A stretch of 64,000 bases of DNA from Azospirillum lipoferum (GTDB taxonomy: Bacteria; Pseudomonadota; Alphaproteobacteria; Azospirillales; Azospirillaceae): contig NZ_JALJXJ010000019.1 in assembly GCF_024170005.1 (NCBI RefSeq), positions 1-64,000 on the forward strand, given 5' to 3'. Made by a program: the position numbers and the translations under genes. Under the pieces are notes generated by a model. It did not search any database. It was not told the DNA's origin and saw only the letters and a list, made by a program, of their open reading frames with translations. The stretch's first letter is position 1, and each line of letters begins with the position of its first letter. Positions 43,637 through 52,021 of this stretch are shown here, piece by piece.

Positions 43637-44086
43637 GCGCATTGCGCTCTGAAGACGGCCCTTCCTAGAGCGGATATTTGATTGGTTTGGAAGAGCCAGT
43701 TTGCGGTGTGATCTGTTGAAAAGGAGTTGTCCGCTGTCGGGCCGGCTTCCCGCCCCATGGTTTCCCGAACCATCGCCACCAGGGCGTGATTGATCGTCTC
43801 CCAGGTCCCATCGTCGCGCCAGCGGTAGAAATGGCGTTGGACCGTCGTCATCGGCGGGAAATCCTTCGGCAGTTGCCGCCACCGGCATCCGGAGGTCGCC
43901 AAAAAGAGGATGCCGTTCACGATCTCGCGCACATTGACCGTTCGCGGCTGTCCCAAGCATCGAGCCGCCGGGAGCAGAGGGTCCAGCACCGCCCACTCCG
44001 CGTCCGTCGTGTCGCTTGAATAGCGCGATCCTTCGCCGATACTGCGTTCGGGTGATTTCAGTCCACATCGTCTTGTGATTCGGCAT
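43633..44086 (-). pseudogene. IS5-family transposase, frameshifted and truncated
   Basis: The minus strand encodes a recognisable N-terminal transposase half. MWTEITRTQYRR is in one frame (~44035-44068), then SRYSSDTTDAEWAVLDPLLP and CRWRQLPKDFPPMTTVQRHF with YRWRDDGTWETINHALV are in the next frame, so a frameshift lies near 44030. After REAGPTADNSF the sequence no longer follows IS5 transposases, so the catalytic DDE half is mostly gone. It marks the right border of the AT-rich island and overlaps the end of the LysR gene by 4 bp. Confidence 0.8.
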
Positions 44087-44259
44087 GTTTCACAACACCG
44101 ATCGAATCAAGGCACTGAAATCACTCAATTCTTCTCGGGTCAGGCGCTCAGGGATTAGGGCACCGGTCATGAACAATTGCCGTTCCCCGCCTGCGCACAA
44201 AGCTGGTTTGTGCACAAGCGGGGGACGGCAGTTCACGCAGAGGCTGGAGCAGACTCCGT
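44087..44259. other. Short gap between IS remnant and importer operon
   Basis: Contains a minus-strand frame ending LTREELSDFSALIRSVL, possibly the tail of a lost gene or of the insertion element, followed by the palindromic element at 44178-44230. No intact gene. Confidence 0.4.
44178..44230 (-). repeat. Palindromic repeat, copy D (possible terminator)
   Basis: TGCCGT-CCCCGC..GCACAAA (44178-44202) pairs with TTTGTGC..GCGGGG-ACGGCA (44208-44230), an imperfect ~23-bp inverted repeat with a short loop, 30 bp after the stop of the ABC ATPase gene. It shares the GCGCAAAC/GTTTGTGC-type inner stem with the larger repeats at 36613 and 46997. It lacks a T-run, so it may stabilise mRNA or act as a REP-like site. 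Confidence 0.6.
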
Positions 44260-45312
44260 TCAGAACACCCAGAGCTGTTCCGGCGGCAGGTGCAGCCAGT
44301 GGGTGCCGGCGGACAGCGGACGGCCGAAGGCGCGCAGGGTCTGGTCGCCGCAGCGGAAGACATGCTCCCAGTGGCTGCCGAGATAGACCGAGGTCTCCAG
44401 CTCCGCCGGGACGCGGTTCTCGCCTTCCCCATCCACCACCTCGACCTGTTCCAGGCGGATGACGCCGGTGGCTTCCTCGGAGACACCCTTGCCGGCGCGG
44501 TCCTTGCCCCACAGCGGGTGGCCGGACAGCTCGATGCGGGCGTAGCCGCCGCGCTTGTCCTGCACACGGCTCTTCATCAGGTTGTTGACGCCCATGAACT
44601 CCGACGCGAACAGGCTGACCGGCTCGGTGTAGAGCTGTTCCGGGGTGCCGGCCTGGACGATGCGGCCGCCGTCCAAGAGGACGATGCGGTCGGCGATCGC
44701 CATCGCCTCCACCTGGTCGTGGGTGACGAAGACGGCGGTCAGGTTCATCCGCTTGATCAGCGTGCGGATCCAGATGCGCGCCTCCTCGCGCAGCTTGGCG
44801 TCGAGGTTCGACAGCGGCTCGTCGAGCAGGATGACCGGCGGGTTGTAGACCAGCGCACGGGCCAGCGCCACGCGCTGCTGCTGGCCGCCCGACATCTGGT
44901 GCGGGTAGCGCTCGCCGAGATGACCGAGGCCGACGCCCTCCAGCACCGCGGCGACGCGCTGCTGGAGTTCGGCCTTCGGCACATTGCGCAGACGCAGGCC
45001 ATAGGCGACGTTCTCGAATACCGTCTTGTGCGGCCACAGCGCGTAGGACTGGAAGACCAGACCCAGCCCGCGCTTTTCCGACGGCACGTTGAGGCCGGCG
45101 GCGGCGTCGAACACCGGCTGGTCGCCGATGGAGATGACACCCTTCTTCGGCTCCTCTAGCCCGGCAATGGAGCGCAGCAGCGTTGTCTTGCCGCTGCCCG
45201 ACCGGCCGAGCAGGGCGACGATCTCGCCCTGGGCGAAGGTGGCGGTGATGCCCTTCAGGATGTCGGTGCTGCCGTAGGACAGGTGCAGGTCGTCGATGAT
45301 GAGCTTAGCCAT
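44260..45312 (-). CDS. Fe3+/organophosphate-type ABC importer, ATP-binding protein
   Basis: 350 residues: Walker [17 protein letters not shown] (~36-51), Q-loop VFQSYALWPHKTVFEN, signature [15 protein letters not shown] (~140), Walker B VILLDEPLSNLD and VTHDQVEAM. The C-terminal ~110 residues are a TOBE/regulatory domain. The wording matches FbpC/AfuC/PotA-like ATPases. It overlaps the permease gene by 8 bp. Substrate of the system is open: iron(III), hexose phosphates (as shown for AfuABC elsewhere) or phosphonates. Confidence 0.92.
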   Translation of the reverse strand: MAKLIIDDLHLSYGSTDILKGITATFAQGEIVALLGRSGSGKTTLLRSIAGLEEPKKGVISIGDQPVFDAAAGLNVPSEKRGLGLVFQSYALWPHKTVFENVAYGLRLRNVPKAELQQRVAAVLEGVGLGHLGERYPHQMSGGQQQRVALARALVYNPPVILLDEPLSNLDAKLREEARIWIRTLIKRMNLTAVFVTHDQVEAMAIADRIVLLDGGRIVQAGTPEQLYTEPVSLFASEFMGVNNLMKSRVQDKRGGYARIELSGHPLWGKDRAGKGVSEEATGVIRLEQVEVVDGEGENRVPAELETSVYLGSHWEHVFRCGDQTLRAFGRPLSAGTHWLHLPPEQLWVF

Positions 45313-46972
45313 GGGAGCGTTTCCCGAAGAGCGACATCAGCAGCAGGCCGCCGCCGATCATCGCGATGTTGACGGTGGAGAGCGCGGTCACGAGGTCGAC
45401 GGCACCGGTGCCCCACAGCGAGACCAGCAGCGAGCCGATCACTTCAGTGCCGGGGGCCAGCAGATAGACGCCGGTGGAGTATTCGCGCATGAAGGTGACG
45501 AAGATCAGCAGCCAGCTGGAGAACAGCCCGACCTTGATCAGCGGGATCGTCAGGTCGCGCGACACCCGGCCGGGGCTGGCGCCGACGATGCGGCCGGCCT
45601 CCTCCAGCTCGGGACCGATCTGCAGCAGGGCGCCGCTGACCAGGCGCATGCCGTAGGCGAGCCAGACCAGCGTGTAGGCGACCCAGATGGCGATCATGGT
45701 CTGGCGCAGCGGGGCGAGGAAGGGCGTGAACAGGAAGACCCAGAAGATCGCCAGACCGGCGACGAGCCCCGGCATGGCGCGCGGCAGCAGGACCAGATAG
45801 TCCATCAGCCTCGTCCAGCCCGACGGCCAGCGGTGGGCGGCGAGGTTCAGCATGGTGTAGACGCCGACCGACAGCGCCCCGCCGACCGAGGCGATCAGCA
45901 GCGTGTTGACGATGCCGCGGGTCAGGTTGGGGAATTCCATCAGCTCGCGGAAATGCGCCAGCGTCAGCACGTCGAACAGGTTGACGCCCTCGCCCCAGCT
46001 CGACACGAAGGCACGGAGCACCAGACCGCTCAGCGGGACCACCACGGTGAACAGCAGCCAGGCGGTGATCATCGCCGCCGCCGGCCAGCGCCAGACGCCG
46101 ATCGACACCGGCTTCTGCGCCGCCGCCTTGCCCTTCACCGAGACGTAGCGGTTGGCGGCGCGCAGCAGGAAGCGCTGGAGGGCCACCAGCGGCAGGGCGA
46201 TGCAGATGATCGCCACCACCACCACCGCCATCAGCTGGTAGGACGGCGTGCCCAGCTTGTTGGTCAGCTTGTAGAGATAGGTGGCCAGCACGAGGATGCC
46301 TTCGGGGTCGCCCAGCACCAGCGGCAGGCCGAACAGCTCGAAGCCGAGGAAGAACACCAGCACCGCGGCGTAGAGGATGTTGGGCATCACCATCGGCAGG
46401 CTGACGGTCAGCGCCGTGCGCAGCGGGCCGGCGCCGGTCATCCTTGCGGCCTCCTCGACGTCGGAGCCCAGGCTGCGCAGGGCCGACGAGGTGTAGAGGA
46501 AGACGTGCGGGACGTGGGTCAGGCCGGCGATGACGATCAGCGTCCACTTGGAATAGAGATACCAGGGGACGAAGCCGAAGGTACTCTTGAACCAGAGCGT
46601 CACGAAGCCCGCCGGGCCGAGGCTGACGACGAAGCCGAAGGCCAGCACCACCGACGACACGAACATCGGCACCAGGATCACCGGCTCGATCCAGCGGCGG
46701 CCCGGCAGGTCGGTGCGGGTCATCAGGAAGGCCAGCAGGGCGCCGACCGGCACGGCGATGGCGGTCATGCCCAGCGCAATGATCGCCGAGTTGTAGAGGG
46801 CGTCGAAGAAATCCTCGTCGTCCAGGACGAACTCGTAGGCCGACAGGGTGAAGGAGATCTTGGGCTGGAAGAACGGCCCGTCGAGGAAGCTCTGGTAGAC
46901 GACCAGGCCGATCGGGGCCAGCACGGCAATCGCCATGGCGACGATCACCGCGATGCGCGTCGCGCGGTTCAT
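45305..46972 (-). CDS. Fe3+/organophosphate-type ABC importer, fused permease (FbpB/AfuB-like)
   Basis: 555 residues from the ATG at 46972; the frame is open to 47149, but that part is translated from the dispersed repeat and is rejected. About twelve membrane helices in two homologous halves, each with an EAA loop for ATPase docking (EEAARMTGAGPLRTALTVSLP split near ~195, and EEAGRIVGASPGRVSRDL near ~465), as in FbpB-type single-chain permeases. Second gene of the substrate-binding protein-permease-ATPase operon. Confidence 0.92.
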   Translation of the reverse strand: MNRATRIAVIVAMAIAVLAPIGLVVYQSFLDGPFFQPKISFTLSAYEFVLDDEDFFDALYNSAIIALGMTAIAVPVGALLAFLMTRTDLPGRRWIEPVILVPMFVSSVVLAFGFVVSLGPAGFVTLWFKSTFGFVPWYLYSKWTLIVIAGLTHVPHVFLYTSSALRSLGSDVEEAARMTGAGPLRTALTVSLPMVMPNILYAAVLVFFLGFELFGLPLVLGDPEGILVLATYLYKLTNKLGTPSYQLMAVVVVAIICIALPLVALQRFLLRAANRYVSVKGKAAAQKPVSIGVWRWPAAAMITAWLLFTVVVPLSGLVLRAFVSSWGEGVNLFDVLTLAHFRELMEFPNLTRGIVNTLLIASVGGALSVGVYTMLNLAAHRWPSGWTRLMDYLVLLPRAMPGLVAGLAIFWVFLFTPFLAPLRQTMIAIWVAYTLVWLAYGMRLVSGALLQIGPELEEAGRIVGASPGRVSRDLTIPLIKVGLFSSWLLIFVTFMREYSTGVYLLAPGTEVIGSLLVSLWGTGAVDLVTALSTVNIAMIGGGLLLMSLFGKRSHG

Positions 46973-46996
46973 GGGGGGTTCCTTTGCCGAATCTCC

Positions 46997-47189
46997 CTCT
47001 CCCCCGCTCTCGCGCAAACTTCGTTTGCGCTGACGCGACGGGCGGACCCTCGGTCCGCCGAAAGCGGGGAGAGGGTCGGGGGTGAGGGGGAAGCGTGGGG
47101 TGGATTTTGGGGGACCCAGGGCGTTTTCCGGCGAACTAAGCCACGCCATGGCTCCCCCTCACCCTAACCCTCTCCCCGGGGGGAGAGGG
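46997..47189. repeat. Dispersed composite palindromic repeat, copy B
   Basis: Core with framing CTCTCCCCCGCT / AGCGGGGAGAG (46997-47074), two inner stem-loops (GCGCAAAC/GTTTGCGC and GGCGGACC/GGTCCGCC), then ~95 bp and the palindrome CCCTCTCCCC..GGGGAGAGGG (47168-47189). This is copy A in inverted orientation. It lies between the substrate-binding protein gene and the permease gene and could set their relative mRNA levels. Confidence 0.85.
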
Positions 47190-47214
47190 GACTAAGCGTC
47201 GGGTGGAGAGGGGC

Positions 47215-48330
47215 TTACTTCCCCTGCAGCGCCTTCTGCCAGTCCTTCAGGAACTTCAGGCGCTTCACCTGATCCAGGTAGGTCAGCAGTTCCGGGCCGA
47301 CATGGATCGGGCGCAGCGTGCTGTCGGGCACGCCGGCAGTCGGATTGGCGCTGGCGAGGTCGGTGCGGATCGAGCCCATGTAGCGGGCCTGGATCGCCTG
47401 CTGGCCCTGCTTGGACAGCAGATAGTCGAGGAACAGCTTGGCGGCGTTCGGATGCTTGGCGCCCTTCGGGATGAAGGCGATGCGCGACATCACGATGGTG
47501 TAGTCGGACGGCAGCACGATGCCCAGCGACTCCGGATCCTTGTGCTGGCGCTCGAAGACGTAGGAGCCGATCATGTTGTAGCCGATGGTGTGCTCGCCCG
47601 AGGTCAGGCGCTCGATCATCGCGCCCGACGAGGTGTAGAGCTTCACCCCGGTCTGGCCCATCGCCTTGACCAGATCCCAGGTGTTCTTGTTCGCCTGGAC
47701 ATCCTGGGTGATATAGAGGAAGCCAACGCCGCTGCGCTCCGGATCGTAGGAAGTGACCTTGCCCTTGTAGGCGTCGGGCTTCTCAGCGAGAAGCTTGGCG
47801 AGGTCGGCGTGGGTCTTCGGCACGTCGGCGGCGGGCACCACGCGCTTGTTGTAGGCGAAGACGATCGGCTCGGCGGTGGTGCCGAAGGCCTCGTTCTTAT
47901 AGTTGGCCCAGTCGGGAATGCTCTTCGATTCCGGCGAGGTATAGGACTGGGCGTAGCCGTCATTGACCAGCTTCATCTGCAGGTCCATCGCCGACGACCA
48001 CATCAGGTCGGTGGTGCCGGTGTTGGCCGCCGCCTCGCTGATGAAGCGGTTGTACATCTCGGTGGAGTTCTGGTCGGCGTATTCCAGCTTGATCTTGGGA
48101 TAGAGCGCCTCGAACCCCTTCAGCAGTTCCGACACGGCCGCCGCGTCGGTGGCGGAATAGATGCTGAGCGCGCCTTCCTGGTTCGCCGCCTCGATGATCT
48201 TGGCATAGGCGGGGTCGTAGCCGGCGGGAACCGACTGCGCCTGGGCGGTGCCGGCGGTGAAGGCGGGCACGGCGACGGTCACTGTAACGCTCAGGGCGGT
48301 CGCGACCAGAAGGGCCAGTTTGGTGCGCAT
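47215..48330 (-). CDS. Periplasmic substrate-binding protein (FbpA/AfuA-like)
   Basis: 371 residues with a clear signal peptide (MRTKLALLVATALSVTVTVA, cleavage after AQA near 31). Type 2 periplasmic binding fold: GALSIYSATDAAAVSELLKGF at the N-terminus (~55-75), then DLMWSSAMDLQMKLV, EPIVFAYNKRVVP, HTIGYNMIGSYVF and AFIPKGAKHPNAAKLFLDYL. The family binds Fe3+ or sugar phosphates; the paired tyrosines of iron-binding FbpA are not obvious, so iron is not assured. Divergent from the two-component genes at 48513, which probably regulate it. Confidence 0.9.
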   Translation of the reverse strand: MRTKLALLVATALSVTVTVAVPAFTAGTAQAQSVPAGYDPAYAKIIEAANQEGALSIYSATDAAAVSELLKGFEALYPKIKLEYADQNSTEMYNRFISEAAANTGTTDLMWSSAMDLQMKLVNDGYAQSYTSPESKSIPDWANYKNEAFGTTAEPIVFAYNKRVVPAADVPKTHADLAKLLAEKPDAYKGKVTSYDPERSGVGFLYITQDVQANKNTWDLVKAMGQTGVKLYTSSGAMIERLTSGEHTIGYNMIGSYVFERQHKDPESLGIVLPSDYTIVMSRIAFIPKGAKHPNAAKLFLDYLLSKQGQQAIQARYMGSIRTDLASANPTAGVPDSTLRPIHVGPELLTYLDQVKRLKFLKDWQKALQGK

Positions 48331-48512
48331 CTCTTCCTCTCCTGCGGTTGGTTTCCACGGCGCCGTTGCGGGCCGGGTTGGTTGGGCTTACAAGCGGATT
48401 TGCCGTGACTATAGGCAATCAACCTGTCGCCAATCTGTCGCGTGCGAAAATTGTTGGTGGAACGGAACAGGTGCGATCGGATGATGGCCCATTCGGACGA
48501 TAGGCGGCTCCC

Positions 48513-49178
48513 TTGCGCATCCTGATCGTGGAGGACGATGCAGCGTTGGCGCGTGGGGTGACGGGGGCGCTGAAGCTGGCCGGCTATGCCGTCGACCATG
48601 TCGCGTCGGGCGAGGAGGCGGTGCGGCTGGAGCGGGCTGAGCCCTATGGGCTGGTGGTGCTGGACCTGGGATTGCCCGACCTGTCGGGCTTCGAGGTGCT
48701 GACGCGCATCCGCCGCCGCGGCTCCACCGTGCCGGTGATGATCCTGACCGCGCGGGAGGCGGTGGCCGACCGGGTGAAGGGGCTGGATTCGGGGGCCGAC
48801 GATTACCTGCTGAAGCCCTTCGACCCGGCGGAGTTCGAGGCGCGGGTGCGGGCGCTGATGCGCCGCGGCCAGGGCACGCCGGTGCCGGAGCTGGCGTGCG
48901 GTGGGCTGCGCTACGACCGCTCCACCGCGACGGTGACGCTGAACGGCCGGGTGCTGGATTTGCGCAAGCGCGAGCTGGCGGTGCTGGAGGGGCTGATCAC
49001 AAGGGCCGGCAAGGTGGTGCCGAAGGACCGGCTGGCCGGCGAGGTGTTCGGCTTCGACGAGCCGGTGGCGCCGAACGCCATCGAGCTTTATGTCGCCCGG
49101 CTGCGCAAGAAGCTGGAGCCGGACGGGCCGCAGATCCGCACCATCCGCGGGCTGGGCTACCTGATGGAAGGCGCCTGA
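48513..49178 (+). CDS. OmpR-family response regulator (TctD-like)
   Basis: 221 residues, TTG start at 48513. Receiver domain with acidic pair in LIVEDD, phospho-acceptor Asp in VVLDLGLPDLSG (~51), Thr in MILTAREA and Lys in LLKPFDP; C-terminal winged helix ending RLRKKLEPDGPQIRTIRGLGY. The stop TGA overlaps the start ATG of the kinase gene (TGATG), coupling translation. By position it should activate the divergent ABC importer. Confidence 0.92.
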   Translation: MRILIVEDDAALARGVTGALKLAGYAVDHVASGEEAVRLERAEPYGLVVLDLGLPDLSGFEVLTRIRRRGSTVPVMILTAREAVADRVKGLDSGADDYLLKPFDPAEFEARVRALMRRGQGTPVPELACGGLRYDRSTATVTLNGRVLDLRKRELAVLEGLITRAGKVVPKDRLAGEVFGFDEPVAPNAIELYVARLRKKLEPDGPQIRTIRGLGYLMEGA

Positions 49179-50692
49179 TGGCGGCCTTTGCCGGCGGATT
49201 TTCGGGGGGCCGGGCGGAGCGGGTGCCGTCGCTGCGCCGACGGCTGCTGACCCGGCTGCTGGTGCCGCTGGCGGCGCTGGCGGTCGGGCTGGGCGTCGGC
49301 GGGGCGGCGCTGATCCATGGCTTCGTCCAGTCCACTCACGACCGGCTGCTCGCCGGCTCGACGCTGGCCATCGCCGAAAGGCTGGCGGTGGGCGACGGCG
49401 ACGGCGAGGTGACGGTCGATCTGCCGGCCGTCGCCTTCGGCATGCTGGAGAGCCAGGCGCGCGACAACATCTATTACAACGTCGCCCATGAGGGCGGGGT
49501 GATCACCGGCTATCTCGACCTGCCGCTGCCGGACATCGCGGCAATGCCGACCAACGTCACGGTGTTCCGCGACGCCACCTATCACGGCCATCCGGTGCGG
49601 GTGGCGGCGCAGGTCCGCCGACTCTACGGCGTGCCGCATCCGGTGCTGGTCCAGGTGGCGGAGACGACCGAGGGGCGCCGCGCGCTGGAGGTCAACCTGC
49701 TGCTGTGGCTGACCCTGCTGGAGGTGGCGCTGGTCGGCGGCAGCGGGCTGCTGGTGTGGGGGGCGGTCGGGCGCGGGCTGGCGCCGCTCGGCCGGATGCG
49801 GCGGGTGATCGACAGCCGCTCGGCCCGCGGCGGGTTGTCACTGGTGCCGCTGCCGCTGGCGGTGGTGCCGGCGGAGGTGCTGCCGCTGGTGGTCGCCATC
49901 AACGGGCTGCTGGCCCGGCTGGACCAGTCCATCGGCACCATGCGCCGCTTCACCGCCGACGCCTCGCACCAGCTGCGCACGCCGCTGGCGGTGCTGCGCA
50001 CCCATCTGGCCCTGCTGCGCCGCTACGGCACCGACAGCGCCGAGGGGCGGGCGGCGCTGGACGACGTGGAAGGCGCGGTGAAGCGGCTGGAGCGGCTGCT
50101 GGTCCAGCTGCTGGCGCTGGCCCGCGCCGACGAGGACGCGCCGGTGACGCCGGCAGCCCCCGAGGTGACCGACCTGATGCAGGTGGCGATGGAGGTCGCC
50201 GCCGAGCAGGTGCCGGCTGCGCTGAGCCAGGACGTCGAGGTGCGCTTCGAGGGTCCGGAGGACGGAACCGCCTTGCGGGTCGCCGGGAACCCGGTGCTGG
50301 TCGGCGAATTGCTGGGCAACCTGCTGGACAACGCCATCCGCTACAACCGGCCGGGCGGCACGGTGACGGTGCGGGTCGGAGCCGGGCCGGGAACGGGACC
50401 GGTGATGGAGGGACCGGTGATGGAGGTCGAAGACGACGGCCCCGGCATCCCCGAGGCCGAGCGCGGGCGGGTGTTCGAACGCTTCTACCGGCTGGACCGT
50501 CCGGGCGAGCCGCCGCGCACCGGCAGCGGGTTGGGGCTGGCCATCGTCCGCGCCCTGGCCGACCGGCTGGGGGCGTCGGTGCGGCTGGACGCGGGGGCCG
50601 GCGGCACGGGGCTGAAGGTGACGGTCAGCCTGCGATCGGCGGAAACCGATGCCGGTTCAGAGGGTTCGCCGGCGGGCAGCGACGCGGCGTAG
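49178..50692 (+). CDS. Sensor histidine kinase (TctE-like)
   Basis: 504 residues with two membrane helices (~28-50 and ~175-195) enclosing a ~125-residue periplasmic sensor resembling the 2CSK_N/TctE type, then a HAMP-like linker, the H-box ADASHQLRTPLAVL (~268) and ATPase motifs NLLDNAIRYN (N-box), EDDGPGIP (G1), FERFYR (F) and GSGLGLAI (G2). The low-complexity tail is Ser/Gly/Ala. Periplasmic sensing of a solute that the neighbouring importer takes up is the likely role. Confidence 0.9.
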   Translation: MAAFAGGFSGGRAERVPSLRRRLLTRLLVPLAALAVGLGVGGAALIHGFVQSTHDRLLAGSTLAIAERLAVGDGDGEVTVDLPAVAFGMLESQARDNIYYNVAHEGGVITGYLDLPLPDIAAMPTNVTVFRDATYHGHPVRVAAQVRRLYGVPHPVLVQVAETTEGRRALEVNLLLWLTLLEVALVGGSGLLVWGAVGRGLAPLGRMRRVIDSRSARGGLSLVPLPLAVVPAEVLPLVVAINGLLARLDQSIGTMRRFTADASHQLRTPLAVLRTHLALLRRYGTDSAEGRAALDDVEGAVKRLERLLVQLLALARADEDAPVTPAAPEVTDLMQVAMEVAAEQVPAALSQDVEVRFEGPEDGTALRVAGNPVLVGELLGNLLDNAIRYNRPGGTVTVRVGAGPGTGPVMEGPVMEVEDDGPGIPEAERGRVFERFYRLDRPGEPPRTGSGLGLAIVRALADRLGASVRLDAGAGGTGLKVTVSLRSAETDAGSEGSPAGSDAA

Positions 50693-51000
50693 GGGCGTCC
50701 CGCCTGCTCCCAAGCCGTGACATGACAATTTCGTTAACCAGAGCTGCGCGGATATGTCGCCGGCTTCCATTGCCAGTTCGCACCTGCGGGACTATCTGAC
50801 CGCTCCGCACAGCCTGCGCTGGCAAGATGCTGGAAGTAAATACAGTTCGGATCACGGACGAATATTTTTCCTCATCCCGGCCCGGCTTACGGAAGAAAGA
50901 AATGGCTCCCGGCGTCTATCGTCCGGGAGACCACACAATAAGGGTCTGGCCGCCCGTGAAACCGGACGGCCGAAAGAGGTTAGGGAAAGGGTCTGTCGCT
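50693..51000. other. Intergenic region, nothing assigned
   Basis: 308 bp between the kinase gene and a small membrane protein gene. It includes a short AT-rich stretch (around 50830-50870) that could hold a promoter for the small gene. No credible coding frame or RNA structure was recognised. Confidence 0.4.
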
Positions 51001-51147
51001 ATGCTTTGCAACATCGTCACCGTCGCCTCGTTGGGCGTCCTTCTGCTGTCGGGAATCGGCTTCAGCGTCACCAAGGCACCGAAGCAGGACCGCCAGCATC
51101 AAACCGACATGCCGCGCCGCATGGCGGACGAGAACATCATGGGGTGA
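51001..51147 (+). CDS. Small membrane protein
   Basis: 48 residues. One hydrophobic helix (IVTVASLGVLLLSGIGFSV, ~5-23) is followed by a charged tail (TKAPKQDRQHQTDMPRRMAD). A purine-rich stretch (GGGAAAGG) lies ~10 bp before the ATG. A hairpin followed by T residues occurs ~125 bp downstream, which supports a short independent transcript. No family recognised; could be a stress-induced small membrane protein. Confidence 0.5.
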   Translation: MLCNIVTVASLGVLLLSGIGFSVTKAPKQDRQHQTDMPRRMADENIMG

Positions 51148-51272
51148 TCCGGAGAGCGCCCACGCTCTCCGGCAGAGGGGTTTGTTTGTGACCCTTCCGC
51201 GGGTTGCGGGAGGAAGGTGAAACGACGCGGCGGATGTACCCGCCCGTCAGGCGGTCGTTCCATCGGCCGGAT

Positions 51273-51294
51273 GGACATCGCCGATGTCCGGTTT
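51273..51294 (+). terminator. Candidate rho-independent terminator
   Basis: GGACATC (51273-51279), loop GCC, GATGTCC (51283-51289), then GGTTTT. A 7-bp stem followed by a short T-run on the plus strand, downstream of the small membrane protein gene. Confidence 0.5.
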
Positions 51295-51412
51295 TGCAGC
51301 GACCGTCGGGCTTGCCGGCCGTCGCGACGCTTGCGAGTGATTTCGAGGCCCGCGGGAGGGGGAGGGTAAAGGGCGATCCGAAGACCACGCGGTTCGTTCC
51401 AGTCTTGGATTC

Positions 51413-51495
51413 TCCCTCATCCTCCCCACCTTCGGCGGGTCCCCTCGCCCTCCCGGGGCTTTCAGCGGATCCTCGATCCGCCTTGGGAGAGGGCA
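51413..51495. repeat. Dispersed palindromic repeat, copy C (diverged)
   Basis: Same order of elements as copy A (CCTCCCCACC.TTCGGCGGGT, then TTTCAGCGGATC/GATCCGCC stem and GGGAGAGGG) but lacking the GCGCAAAC stem-loop and with many substitutions. It ends just before the GFA-family gene. Confidence 0.65.
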
Positions 51496-51517
51496 TCGAT
51501 TCGCGGAGCCACTTGCC

Positions 51518-52012
51518 ATGAAGCTTTCCGGTTCCTGTCGCTGCGGCGCCGTCCGCTTTACGCTGAATTCGCCGACGCCGGTGCCCTACATGCGCTGCTA
51601 CTGCACCATCTGCCGCAAGAGCGCCGGCGGCGGCGGATACGCCATCAATCTGGGCGGCGATGCCGATACGCTGGAGGTCGAGGGACGCGAGGCGGTGGCG
51701 ATGTGGCGGGCGCCCATCGAGGACCCCGACCATCCCGGCCGGACCCACCCCGGCCCGTCGCACCGGCATTTCTGCAAGCATTGCGGTACGGCTCTGTGGG
51801 CGGAGGATCCGGCTTGGCCGGAGTTGGTCCATCCCTTCGCCTCGGCGATCGATACGCCGCTGCCCACCCCACCGGAGCGTGTCCACATCATGCTGGACTT
51901 CAAGGCGCCGTGGGTGGAGGTGCCGGACGGGCCGAACGAGGTGCATTTCGCCCGCTATCCGGAGGAATCGCTGGAGGACTGGCACCGGCGGCACGGCCTG
52001 CTCGACCGCTAG
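51518..52012 (+). CDS. GFA-family (CENP-V/GFA) zinc protein
   Basis: 164 residues with the cysteines that hold two zinc ions in this family: C7-R-C9, C27-Y-C29-x2-C32, and C86-K-H-C89 in HFCKHCGTALWA. The founding member accelerates formation of S-hydroxymethylglutathione from formaldehyde, but most members have no proven activity. The sequence ends in an acidic, Trp-containing tail. Followed 10 bp later by the extensin-like gene, suggesting a common transcript. Confidence 0.85.
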   Translation: MKLSGSCRCGAVRFTLNSPTPVPYMRCYCTICRKSAGGGGYAINLGGDADTLEVEGREAVAMWRAPIEDPDHPGRTHPGPSHRHFCKHCGTALWAEDPAWPELVHPFASAIDTPLPTPPERVHIMLDFKAPWVEVPDGPNEVHFARYPEESLEDWHRRHGLLDR

Positions 52013-52021
52013 AGTTTCGCG

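Larger units (their letters stand above)
51148..51517. other. Intergenic region with terminator and repeat
   Basis: 370 bp without a gene. It holds a hairpin terminator candidate (51273-51294) and a diverged copy of the dispersed repeat (51413-51495). Confidence 0.6.

Noticed and set aside
46973-47149. N-terminal extension of the importer permease by 59 residues
   Set aside because: The extension is translated from the dispersed palindromic repeat; the next ATG starts directly before the first membrane helix.
45296-47167. 623-codon plus-strand frame opposite the importer permease
   Set aside because: Mirror of a membrane protein; reads as charged His/Gln/Asp-rich sequence without family motifs.
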